From an uncultured Collinsella sp. (GTDB lineage: Bacteria > Actinomycetota > Coriobacteriia > Coriobacteriales > Coriobacteriaceae), in NCBI GenBank assembly GCA_900542325.1, contig UQMY01000052.1:1-6306 (forward strand): a stretch of DNA of 6,306 nucleotides, read 5' to 3'. A program made the position numbers and the translations under genes. Of the stretch, positions 1-5,596 are shown one piece after another. A model generated the notes under the pieces. It ran no database searches. It saw only the letters and a program-made list of their open reading frames with translations, and was not told the origin of the DNA. How positions within the stretch are numbered: the stretch's first letter is position 1; every line of letters begins with the position of its first letter.

Positions 1-122
1 CCCACTTCCAAAACCAAGCGCCCCACCCCGGCCCTCGTCCGTATGTTCTTCCGCTGGGCGAGCCATAGAGGCCGCGTACCGATAGGGTAAGGCGGCGGCT
101 TGAAATTGGTGCTATATTTGGC
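1..122. other. Left flank, no assignable gene
   Basis: No gene can be called with confidence here. All three forward frames are open from the left edge until stops at 68-70, 83-85 and 88-90. The frame beginning at base 1 and ending in TAA at 88-90 uses C-ending codons typical of the other genes, so it could be the last 29 codons of a forward gene that begins outside the window. A reverse-strand reading from an ATG at 66 toward base 1 is also open but has no good ribosome binding site. The fragment is too short to identify. No hairpin followed by a T-run is present. Confidence 0.3.
110..118 (+). promoter_or_regulatory. Possible extended -10 promoter for the small hypothetical gene
   Basis: TG at 110-111, one base, then TATATT at 113-118 matches the extended -10 pattern (TGnTATAAT) with one mismatch in the hexamer. 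Transcription would start near 125, giving a leader of about 30 nt before the ATG at 156. No good -35 lies at the usual distance; TTGAAA at 100-105 is too close to act as one. This rests on motif matching only. Confidence 0.3.
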
Positions 123-155
123 TTGAGTTGTTTAATGCTAGTACGGGAGGCTGAT

Positions 156-644
156 ATGGGGCTGTTCAAGAAGAAAAACCCGCAGGATGCCTTTGATCCC
201 GATGTGTTTACCATCACGGATACGATTTTGGACCCGCCGCGGTTTACGTTTTTGCCGGCTATCTACCAGGATGCCACGCGTCGCAAGTGGGCTGTGCATC
301 AGCGCGGCGGCGAGCCAAAGATTTTTGACTATGCGGACGTGCTGCAGTGCGAAGTAGCCGAGGCGGGCGATCCGGAGGCCGATGAAGCGGTCTCTAAACA
401 GGAATTTGCCCAGCGTATTCTGGCAAATCCCGCTAAGGCGGCACAAATGAACGCTGCCAAGCGTAATATGTGTCTTGGTATGGGCGTTGTTGTGGCGGTT
501 CAGACGGGAAAAGACGAGGTTTCCAAATTGGAGATTCCCGTTATGACCGACGAAGTCAAACGCGATTCAAGCCTATATAAGTCGTATCGGAATGTCGCCG
601 AGAAGATCAAGGCCGAATTTGATGCCATGGGTGGTCTGGCCTAA
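156..644 (+). CDS. Conserved hypothetical protein, 162 aa
   Basis: I do not recognise a specific function. The ATG at 156 is chosen because GGGAGG at 145-150 sits five bases upstream; a longer reading from TTG at 123 would have no ribosome binding site. The protein has a basic, lysine-rich start (residues 1-8) and no signal peptide. A central part resembles small cytosolic proteins with a DYADVLQCEV strand (residues 58-67). A short hydrophobic stretch follows at about 106-117 (CLGMGVVVAVQT), and a hydrophilic C-terminal helix runs from about 138 to 158. This order (strand ending in a D-x-L-x-x-x-E pattern, Gly/Val stretch, S-x-L-x-I-x-V strand, terminal helix) recalls the C-terminal half of DUF4428-type proteins. 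That is a weak resemblance from memory, and the zinc-binding cysteines of that family are absent. The stop lies 38 bp before the first GntR gene, with no terminator between them, so cotranscription is possible. Confidence 0.75.
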   Translation: MGLFKKKNPQDAFDPDVFTITDTILDPPRFTFLPAIYQDATRRKWAVHQRGGEPKIFDYADVLQCEVAEAGDPEADEAVSKQEFAQRILANPAKAAQMNAAKRNMCLGMGVVVAVQTGKDEVSKLEIPVMTDEVKRDSSLYKSYRNVAEKIKAEFDAMGGLA

Positions 645-682
645 TTTTGGCGACATGCGTTTCTGAACGAGGAGTCTGTGCA

Positions 683-1450
683 ATGGCAGGCGAATCTTAT
701 GCAATTCCCCCCAAAGATCGTGCTGTCGAGGGGATTCTTTGGTATATCCAGCACTATCAGCTCGGCGGCGGCGATCGCTTGCCGGCCGAGCGTGTGCTGT
801 GCGAAGTGATTGGTGTTTCGCGTACGGCGTTGCGTGCTGCTATCACGCGGCTCATCTCGTGCGGAACGCTCGAGAGCCGTCGTGGGTCGGGTACGTATGT
901 GTGTCCTCCCAAGCCGTTGAACATCTTCCAAGAAACGTATAACTTTTCCGATGCTGTGCGGACTGCCGGCCTGCACCCCTCTTCTCGTCTGGTTTCCATC
1001 GGGGCCATCGAGGCGGATGAGGCGCTTGCCGACAAGCTTGGGGTTGCTGTAGGCACTCCTTTGCTCCGCATGCAGCGTGTTCGACTTATTGAGGGCGAGC
1101 CGGCGTCAATCGAGACGGCTCACGTTAACCTGTCCCTGTGCCCCTCGCTTCCCGATCACGATTTTGAGTGTGAGAGCCTTTATGATGTCTTGCTCAAAGA
1201 AGGCGGCGTGCGCGTTGAGCATGGACGTGAGCATATCTCCATCTCGCGTTTGAACGCCGAAGAGGCCGAGCTGCTCCAGCAAGAAGAGGGAACGCCGGTG
1301 TTCTATGAGAGCACGATAGAATTTGATAAGGACATGCGTTTTGTGGAGTATTGCAAATCGGTGATTTTGCCCACAAAGTTCCGCTTTGCCGATAACGGCG
1401 AAAAGAACGGCATGAGGAGCGTGGCAGGTGAACAATGGCTGAAACAGTAG
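683..1450 (+). CDS. GntR-family transcriptional regulator with UTRA domain (first of a pair), 255 aa
   Basis: This is a DNA-binding repressor or activator of the HutC branch of the GntR family. The N-terminal winged helix-turn-helix covers about residues 12-75, with the diagnostic stretch around LPAERVLCEVIGVSRTALRAA and the wing motif RRGSGTYV (66-73). The UTRA ligand-binding domain covers about 85-235, with the typical GTPLLRMQRVRL strand (124-135), EPASIETAHV (139-148) and a closing EYCKSVILP strand (222-230). UTRA domains usually bind phosphorylated sugars or related small molecules. The ATG at 683 is preferred over TTG at 647 because GAGGAG at 669-674 is spaced eight bases upstream, and the extra residues would precede the winged helix without need. 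About 20 residues follow the UTRA fold. The 3' end overlaps the next regulator by 16 bp, so translation is likely coupled. The probable target is the SIS-PTS operon downstream. Confidence 0.93.
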   Translation: MAGESYAIPPKDRAVEGILWYIQHYQLGGGDRLPAERVLCEVIGVSRTALRAAITRLISCGTLESRRGSGTYVCPPKPLNIFQETYNFSDAVRTAGLHPSSRLVSIGAIEADEALADKLGVAVGTPLLRMQRVRLIEGEPASIETAHVNLSLCPSLPDHDFECESLYDVLLKEGGVRVEHGREHISISRLNAEEAELLQQEEGTPVFYESTIEFDKDMRFVEYCKSVILPTKFRFADNGEKNGMRSVAGEQWLKQ

Positions 1451-2148
1451 ATGCCACCCCGGTTTATATGCGCATTCGACGCCGCATCGAGGAGCGTATC
1501 GAGCGCGGTATATATCCCACGGGTTCCATGATTCCGTCCGAAAAAGACCTCGCCGAGGAATTCGGTACGACACGCTTGACCATCCGAAGTGCTGTCGATG
1601 AGCTGGTTCGGCGTGGGCAGATTCGACGCGTCCGCGGAAAAGGCGCGTTTGTGGCACAGAAGGTGCCCGTTGCCTACGAGCGAACGGGAGGCTTTCGCGA
1701 ATCGGTTCGTGCTTCGGGCGGCGAGCCGTCCGTCCGTATCCTCGCGCGTTCCAAGCGTTATGCGGGCCCATATTATGCCAACCTGTTTGGCATTGCCGAG
1801 GACGATTTGCTGTATTCGATTCGGCGTTTGAACTGCGTCAACGGCGATCCCGTATCGATTGAGACGGCGTTCATCCCGTGCCTGCTGTTCCCCACAATCG
1901 AAGATATTGACGTGTCGGTCTTCAGTTTGTACGAGACCTATGAGATGTTGGGCCGAAAGCCGGTCATGGCGCAGGAGAAGCTCGATATCGAGGCGGTGGG
2001 TGCACGCGACGCGGGCTTGCTTGGCTTGGAACAAGGGGATCTTGTTTTGCTTTTGGAATGCGTGAGCTATGACGCGAGCGGTCAGGCTATCGAGTATGTA
2101 AAGTCCTTCAATCGTGGCGATGCAGGCGGCTACACCTATACGTACTAG
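1435..2148 (+). CDS. GntR-family transcriptional regulator with UTRA domain (second of a pair), 237 aa
   Basis: This is a second HutC/UTRA-type regulator, clearly different from its neighbour. The winged helix-turn-helix spans about residues 9-76: IPSEKDLAEEFGTTRLTIRS (33-52) is the classic GntR recognition region, and VRGKGAFVAQ (66-75) is the wing. The UTRA domain runs from about 83 to 225, with DDLLYSIRRLNCVNGDPVSI (123-142) and EYVKSFNRGD (220-229). It shares scattered identities with the first regulator (FxxxVRxxGxxPS and GxPxSIETA), so the two are distant paralogues rather than a recent copy. Start ATG 1435 is preceded by AGGTG at 1426-1430 inside the upstream gene, and the 16-bp overlap implies translational coupling. 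It ends in an unusual GGYTYTY tail. Its position immediately before the control region of the SIS-PTS operon suggests a pathway-specific regulator that responds to a phosphorylated substrate; this is inference. Confidence 0.94.
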   Translation: MAETVDATPVYMRIRRRIEERIERGIYPTGSMIPSEKDLAEEFGTTRLTIRSAVDELVRRGQIRRVRGKGAFVAQKVPVAYERTGGFRESVRASGGEPSVRILARSKRYAGPYYANLFGIAEDDLLYSIRRLNCVNGDPVSIETAFIPCLLFPTIEDIDVSVFSLYETYEMLGRKPVMAQEKLDIEAVGARDAGLLGLEQGDLVLLLECVSYDASGQAIEYVKSFNRGDAGGYTYTY

Positions 2149-2195
2149 CTGGGGCTTTGCATCACGCGCGGTAACAGCTGGTCTGTTTGGGCAAT

Positions 2196-2224
2196 TTGAC
2201 CGACTGTATATACAACCTTACATG
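2196..2224 (+). promoter_or_regulatory. Possible core promoter of the SIS-PTS operon
   Basis: TTGACC at 2196-2201 matches the -35 consensus at five of six bases. At 17 bp spacing the -10 position holds TACATG (2219-2224), a poor match, and at 16 bp it holds TTACAT. Alternatively TATATA at 2207-2212 could serve as the -10 with a poor -35. Either way the TGTATATACA palindrome lies within the promoter core. The exact start site cannot be fixed from sequence. Confidence 0.3.
2205..2214. promoter_or_regulatory. Candidate HutC/GntR-type operator TGTATATACA
   Basis: TGTATATACA is a perfect 10-bp palindrome. HutC-subfamily regulators are known to bind short palindromes of this kind; the HutC site in Pseudomonas has a TGTATGTACA-like core. 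It lies between a -35-like hexamer and the likely -10 region, a position suited to repression by blocking RNA polymerase. Two HutC-type regulators are encoded directly upstream. Which of them binds here cannot be told. Confidence 0.55.
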
Positions 2225-2271
2225 GCTCAAAATCGACCGTTCGCCGATGGGGATAAATTAATCGACAAAGA

Positions 2272-2330
2272 GGTATCAAAAAGCCGTAACCTGTAACTGT
2301 GATTGGTATCAAATACTAATGATTTGTAAC
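2272..2330 (+). repeat. Imperfect direct repeat with 33-bp period
   Basis: GGTATCAAA occurs at 2272-2280 and again at 2305-2313. TGTAAC occurs at 2292-2297 and again at 2325-2330. Both pairs are exactly 33 bp apart, so the unit GGTATCAAA-N11-TGTAAC is present twice in tandem. A period of 33 bp is close to three turns of the helix, which would place bound proteins on the same face of the DNA. The second copy of GGTATCAAA forms the left half of the palindrome at 2302-2320. Confidence 0.55.
2302..2320. promoter_or_regulatory. Second candidate operator, ATTGGTAT-CAA-ATACTAAT
   Basis: This is an inverted repeat of two 8-bp arms (2302-2309 and 2313-2320) with a 3-bp centre and one mismatch between the arms. 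Its sequence differs from the TGTATATACA site, so it may be bound by the other UTRA regulator. A lone half-site of the same type lies 33 bp upstream (2272-2280). It ends only 11 bp before the ribosome binding site, so it would act as a downstream roadblock or overlap a nearby transcription start. Confidence 0.45.
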
Positions 2331-2341
2331 GAGGTGAGACG

Positions 2342-3457
2342 ATGAAGATGCTCGATTACGTTCAGCTTGCCCATGTGCGTATGGGGGAGAACCTCGAGCG
2401 TTCGTCTGAGCTGGTAGCGAAGCTCGTTGATATTTTCCAGTCCGGTTCTTTTAACGCACTGCGCATCGTTGCTTCGGGTTCGTCGCGCCATGCCGCCGAT
2501 TGCGCCCGCGATTACCTGCAAGATGCGCTGCAGATGCAGGTGTCCGTTGTAACGCCCGAGGCCTTCGTCGATTTTGAACACACCTATCCGCAGCATGCGC
2601 TCAACATCGCCGTCTCGCAGAGTGGCTATTCGACCAATACGATTGCGGCGCTCGATTACATGCGCGCACACGATATGGCTGCAGTTGCGCTCACGGCAAA
2701 CGTCGAGGCACCCATCAAGGAACACGCTGACATCGTTCTTGACTACGGTGTGGGCGTCGAGTCGGTGGACTTTGTAACTCTGGGCGTCGAGGTTCTCGTT
2801 GAGTATCTGGTGCTCTTTGGTATTTACGGCGGTCAGGCGCGCGGAACGGTTGACGCCAAAGGCGTTGCCCAGCGTCTTGACGACCTGCGCGAGGCTATCC
2901 AGGCCAATGCCGTGATGTGCAAGACCGCCGAGGCATATGTCCAAGACCACATGCTCGAGCTTTCTGAGCACACGCCCGCTATGGTCGTCGGCAACGGCCC
3001 CAACTATGGTGTTGCCGAGGAGGCAGCGCTCAAGCTGAGCGAGACCATCAAGATTCCTGCCATGCATCACGAAGGCGAGGAGTTCGTCCACGGTCCCGAG
3101 ATGCAGATCGTTCCGGGCTATCTGGTGTTTATTGTCGACGATCCGCAGGGGTCGGAGCGTCTTGCGAATATCGCCGATGCGCTATCGAACGTTACGACAA
3201 AAACGGTGCTGCTCACGGCCCATCCCAAGGGTGGGGCTCACGAGGTTGTGGTGCCTCAGGTGGCTCCGCTGCTCAGCGCAATTCCCAATCTCGTGTTCTT
3301 CCAGACGATTGCGGCAATAATCGCCGAGCGTCTGAAGTCATGGGACGTTCACCCGTATCTCGATGCCGTCTCCAAGCAAATGGAGGTCAAGGCAGAGGGC
3401 TACGAAGAGGCAGTCAATGCGCTTAAGGCCAAAGCGGCTGAGTGTTACGGAATATAA
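2342..3457 (+). CDS. Double-SIS-domain sugar-phosphate deglycase/isomerase, GlmS-like (GfrE-type candidate), 371 aa
   Basis: This is a cytosolic enzyme of the SIS family that acts on phosphorylated amino sugars, made of two SIS domains without the glutaminase domain of GlmS. SIS1 covers about residues 25-160, with GSSRHAA (46-52) and the phosphate-binding loop SQSGYSTNT (92-100). SIS2 covers about 205-335, with GNGPNYGVAEEAALKLSE (217-234) and EGEEFVHGPE (244-253). E234 and H250 have the same 16-residue spacing as E488 and H504 of E. coli GlmS. SK at 344-345 in the C-terminal segment lines up with the AKSVTVE end of GlmS, where K603 forms a Schiff base with fructose 6-phosphate. GAGGTGA at 2331-2337 fixes the start at 2342. 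It is the first gene of an operon with a FrlB-like deglycase and a mannose-type PTS. That set matches the Salmonella gfr locus, so glucoselysine-6-phosphate deglycase (GfrE) is the best guess. An aminosugar deaminase or isomerase remains possible. Confidence 0.9.
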   Translation: MKMLDYVQLAHVRMGENLERSSELVAKLVDIFQSGSFNALRIVASGSSRHAADCARDYLQDALQMQVSVVTPEAFVDFEHTYPQHALNIAVSQSGYSTNTIAALDYMRAHDMAAVALTANVEAPIKEHADIVLDYGVGVESVDFVTLGVEVLVEYLVLFGIYGGQARGTVDAKGVAQRLDDLREAIQANAVMCKTAEAYVQDHMLELSEHTPAMVVGNGPNYGVAEEAALKLSETIKIPAMHHEGEEFVHGPEMQIVPGYLVFIVDDPQGSERLANIADALSNVTTKTVLLTAHPKGGAHEVVVPQVAPLLSAIPNLVFFQTIAAIIAERLKSWDVHPYLDAVSKQMEVKAEGYEEAVNALKAKAAECYGI

Positions 3458-3482
3458 GCGGGTTTTGATGCCCGTTGGCATG

Positions 3483-3502
3483 GGGGATGTGGAAACAACC
3501 CC
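3483..3502 (+). other. Intercistronic hairpin with GGAA loop
   Basis: GGGG (3483-3486), an A, TGT (3488-3490), loop GGAA (3491-3494), ACA (3495-3497), an A and CCCC (3499-3502) form a seven-pair stem with one A/A mismatch and a GNRA-type tetraloop. No T-run follows, so it is not a standard terminator. It ends just before the strong ribosome binding site of the second SIS gene and could protect or define the 5' end of a processed message. Confidence 0.45.
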
Positions 3503-3517
3503 AGAAAGGAGAGACAA

Positions 3518-4579
3518 ATGAAGGAAACCGAGAAGATCGAGATCATGCATTTCGACCAGGAGGGCTATCTCGAGGACGGCAAGGCGCTCTACGAGACCGG
3601 CAAGAAGATGACCGCGCTCGCCGACAAGGTCGCCGACGAGGGCTACGACGCCGTGTTCCTGATGGGCGTCGGCGGCACCTGGGACGAGCTCATGCAGCTC
3701 GAGTACCTCATGAACAAGTTCGGCGACCGCGACCTCGAGGTCTACCTGATCCACGCCGCCGAATGGAACGTCATGGGCCACAAGCGCATGACCGAGAAGT
3801 CCGTCGTGCTCACCGCCTCCGAGTCCGGAACCACCCCCGAGGTCCTCGAGGCCGTCAAGAAGATGAAGGAAAAGGGCATTCGCGTCTACGCCATGACCAA
3901 GCCCGAGGGCCCCATCGGCCAGGCTGTGGGCGCCGAGAACTGCGTCGCCATGGCTTCTGACCATGGTTCGGGCGGCTGCGAGAAGGGCTACTACCTCGCC
4001 GACTGCTTCGGCCTGCGCCTGCTCAACCGCCGCGGCTGCTTCCCCAAGTTCGACCTGTTTATCGAGCAGACCAAGGACATCTGGAAGGACATGCTCGATA
4101 TCCGCAAGCGCTTCGAGCCGCGCGCCGAGGAGCTCGCAAAGAAGTACGCCCTGGCCCCCTACACCATGTTCATCGGCTCCGGCGCCCTGTGGGGCGAGAC
4201 GATCCTGTTCTCGATGTGCATCCTCGAGGAGATGCAGTGGAAGCGCACCCGCTACATCACCTCGGCCGACTTCTTCCACGGCACCCTCGAGCTCGTGGAG
4301 CCGGGCGTCCCCGTGTTCCTGTTCATGGGCGAGGACGAGAACCGCAAGCTCGACGAGCGCGCCCGCGCGTTCCTGACCCGCGGCGTGACCGGCGACACCG
4401 ACATCAACATCATCGACACCGCCGAGTTCGCGATCCCCGGCCTCGACGACGAGTTCCGCGTCATCGTGTCCCCGTGGATTCTGACGGTGCTCGTTACCGA
4501 CCGCCTGGCTCGCTACTACGAGACGGTCACCAAGCACAACCTCAAGTATCGTCGCTACTATCACCAGTTCGACTACTAA
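3518..4579 (+). CDS. frlB: Fructoselysine-6-phosphate deglycase-like protein (FrlB/FraB/GfrF family), 353 aa
   Basis: FrlB-family SIS enzymes split a 6-phosphorylated Amadori compound into hexose 6-phosphate and a free amino acid in the cytosol. From memory, E. coli FrlB matches this protein clearly in the C-terminal half: FFHGTLELVEPGVP (252-265) against FRHGPLEIVEPGVP, GEDENRKLDERA (271-282) against GNDESRHTTERA, and the ending RRYYHQFDY (345-353) against RRYYGGLVEY. The N-terminal SIS domain has MGVGGTWDE (49-57) and ASESGTTPEV (100-109). E238 and H254 are 16 residues apart and match the catalytic Glu/His pair (E214, H230) described for Salmonella FraB. The length fits the family. AAAGGAG at 3505-3511 fixes the start. 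Codon use is far more biased to C and G endings than in the genes around it, which points to high expression. Separate sugar kinases are not needed if the PTS delivers a 6-phosphate. Fructoselysine is the likeliest substrate, but another amine-linked sugar is possible. Confidence 0.9.
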   Translation: MKETEKIEIMHFDQEGYLEDGKALYETGKKMTALADKVADEGYDAVFLMGVGGTWDELMQLEYLMNKFGDRDLEVYLIHAAEWNVMGHKRMTEKSVVLTASESGTTPEVLEAVKKMKEKGIRVYAMTKPEGPIGQAVGAENCVAMASDHGSGGCEKGYYLADCFGLRLLNRRGCFPKFDLFIEQTKDIWKDMLDIRKRFEPRAEELAKKYALAPYTMFIGSGALWGETILFSMCILEEMQWKRTRYITSADFFHGTLELVEPGVPVFLFMGEDENRKLDERARAFLTRGVTGDTDINIIDTAEFAIPGLDDEFRVIVSPWILTVLVTDRLARYYETVTKHNLKYRRYYHQFDY

Positions 4580-4587
4580 AGAAAACG

Positions 4588-4603
4588 GGTGCGGGAACGC
4601 GCC
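4588..4603 (+). other. Intercistronic hairpin with GGAA loop
   Basis: GGTGCG (4588-4593), loop GGAA (4594-4597) and CGCGCC (4598-4603) form a six-pair stem with one G-T wobble, capped by a GNRA-type tetraloop. It lies between the second SIS gene and the EIIA gene, nine bases ahead of the ribosome binding site at 4613-4618. There is no T-run, so transcription termination is unlikely. Confidence 0.5.
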
Positions 4604-4625
4604 GGGCTATTGAGAGGAACACAGA

Positions 4626-5045
4626 ATGAGACAGTACATCATCGCCAGCCATGCGCACTTCGCTACCGGCATCAAGGAGAGCGTCGAGCTGCTCTCGGGC
4701 GCTCGCGACAACGTCCACGATCTTTCGATGTTCGTCGATGACCGTATGGACGTGGCCGAGGAGGCCCAAAAACTGCTGGCAGGCATGGCTGCCGACGATG
4801 ATGTCGTCGTGTGCACCGACCTCTCTGGCGGCAGCGTCAACAACGAGTTCACCAAGATCGTCCAGACGCGTCCCCGCACGTACCTCGTTACCAACATGAA
4901 CCTTCCTCTGCTCATTCAGCTGCTGTTCTCTGACGAGTCGGCGCCGGTTGAAGAGACGATTCGCGCCATCGTCGCTGCGGACGATACGCGCGTGAAGTTT
5001 GTCAACGACCTGTTGGTCGATGACGACGAGGAAGAAGAGTTCTAA
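4626..5045 (+). CDS. PTS mannose-family EIIA component, 139 aa
   Basis: This cytosolic phosphocarrier takes phosphate from HPr and passes it to EIIB. The fold matches the IIA domain of ManX. ASHAHFATG (7-15) corresponds to the GTHGWAA motif, which makes H9 the phosphorylated histidine. CTDLSGGSVNN (63-73) matches the DTWGGSPFN motif, with D65 in place of the catalytic aspartate. VTNMNLPLL (88-96) matches the conserved VNIPML strand. The length is that of a stand-alone EIIA rather than a IIAB fusion, and EIIB is indeed the next gene. It ends in a strongly acidic tail (DDDEEEE at 132-138). AGAGGA at 4613-4618 supports the ATG at 4626. In the Salmonella gfr locus the equivalent gene is gfrA. Confidence 0.93.
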   Translation: MRQYIIASHAHFATGIKESVELLSGARDNVHDLSMFVDDRMDVAEEAQKLLAGMAADDDVVVCTDLSGGSVNNEFTKIVQTRPRTYLVTNMNLPLLIQLLFSDESAPVEETIRAIVAADDTRVKFVNDLLVDDDEEEEF

Positions 5046-5065
5046 TCCGTAGCACCTACTGACAC

Positions 5066-5078
5066 GCCGTAAGACGGC
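5066..5078 (+). other. Small intercistronic hairpin
   Basis: GCCGT (5066-5070), loop AAG (5071-5073) and ACGGC (5074-5078) form a perfect five-pair stem between the EIIA and EIIB genes. It is short and could be chance, but it sits in the same relative place as the hairpins in the other spacers of this operon. Confidence 0.35.
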
Positions 5079-5102
5079 ACAAGACCTTTGGGGGGTCACA
5101 TT

Positions 5103-5585
5103 ATGATTCAGCTACTTCGCGTTGACCATCGCCTGCTTCATGGCCAGGTCGCGGTTTCTTGGGTCCAGGGCCTTGGCTCCAACTGCATCTTCTGCGTGGG
5201 CGATAAGGTCGCCAACGACCCGGTGTGGAAGACGACGCTCAAGATGGGCAAGCCTGCCGGCTGCAAGCTCGTCATCAAAGATATGGCGAATGCCATCGAG
5301 GCCATTAACTCGGGCGTGACTGACAAATACAAGATGATCATCTGCGTCGCCACTATCGCTGAGGCAAAGCAGCTTGTTGAGGGCTGCCCGCAGATCAAGT
5401 CGGTCAACCTGGGTAACACCAAGCCCAAGGACGAGAAGCGTCCCGATGCCCGTCAGGTCTCTCGTCAGATCTTCCTGACCGCGGCTGAGGAAGCCGATGT
5501 GCGCGAGATGCTAGATCGTGGCGTTGAGGTCGAGATTCGACCCCTGGCCGATGACCCCAAGGTTGACTGCGCCAGCGTGCTCTAG
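5103..5585 (+). CDS. PTS mannose-family EIIB component, 160 aa
   Basis: This cytosolic phosphotransfer protein receives phosphate from EIIA and gives it to the incoming sugar at the EIIC-EIID permease. The signature LLRVDHRLLHGQV (4-16) matches the RIDDRLIHGQV motif of the mannose/sorbose class, so H13 is the phosphorylated histidine. VNLGNTKPKDEKR (101-113) matches the conserved substrate-side loop. The length of 160 aa is normal for a separate EIIB. The ATG at 5103 is chosen over TTG at 5088 because the signature then begins at the usual distance from the start. The ribosome binding site is an unusual run of six G (5090-5096, GGGGGGT), six bases upstream. The equivalent in the Salmonella gfr locus is gfrB. 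Confidence 0.95.
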   Translation: MIQLLRVDHRLLHGQVAVSWVQGLGSNCIFCVGDKVANDPVWKTTLKMGKPAGCKLVIKDMANAIEAINSGVTDKYKMIICVATIAEAKQLVEGCPQIKSVNLGNTKPKDEKRPDARQVSRQIFLTAAEEADVREMLDRGVEVEIRPLADDPKVDCASVL

Positions 5586-5596
5586 GCGTTCAATTT

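Larger units (their letters stand above)
2149..2341 (+). promoter_or_regulatory. Control region of the SIS-PTS operon
   Basis: This is the only long gap (193 bp) in the right part of the window and is clearly richer in A+T than the genes around it. It contains no open reading frame with a ribosome binding site. It holds, in order, a TTGACC -35-like hexamer (2196-2201), the TGTATATACA palindrome (2205-2214), GGTATCAAA (2272-2280), two GTAAC copies (2286-2290 and 2293-2297), the palindrome at 2302-2320, and a third GTAAC (2326-2330) leading into the ribosome binding site of the first SIS gene. No terminator-like hairpin with a T-run follows the second regulator gene, so some read-through from the regulator genes is possible. 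Confidence 0.7.

Noticed and set aside
123..155. Longer start at TTG 123 for the small hypothetical protein
   Set aside because: No ribosome binding site precedes it, whereas GGGAGG at 145-150 is well placed for ATG 156; it would also lie at the predicted transcription start.
1506..1518. GGTATATATCCC, an operator-like sequence
   Set aside because: It lies inside the coding sequence of the second regulator (GIYPTG) and is an imperfect palindrome; nothing suggests a regulatory role.
1106..2034. Long reverse-strand open frames opposite the two regulators
   Set aside because: They overlap well-supported winged-helix and UTRA coding sequence and show no domain of their own.
2309..3091. 260-codon reverse-strand frame opposite the first SIS gene
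   Set aside because: The forward strand encodes two intact SIS domains here, and the reverse product is not recognisable and would begin inside the gene.
3458..3474. Possible terminator after the first SIS gene (CGGG/CCCG around TTTTGATG)
   Set aside because: The stem is only four pairs with a large loop and no T-run after it, and the next gene clearly belongs to the same operon.
3338..4564. 408-codon reverse-strand open frame opposite the second SIS gene
   Set aside because: It is a shadow of the extreme C/G-ending codon use of the forward gene, with low-complexity Val/Leu/Ala/Asp/Glu/His content and no recognisable domain. The forward gene has clear family motifs.
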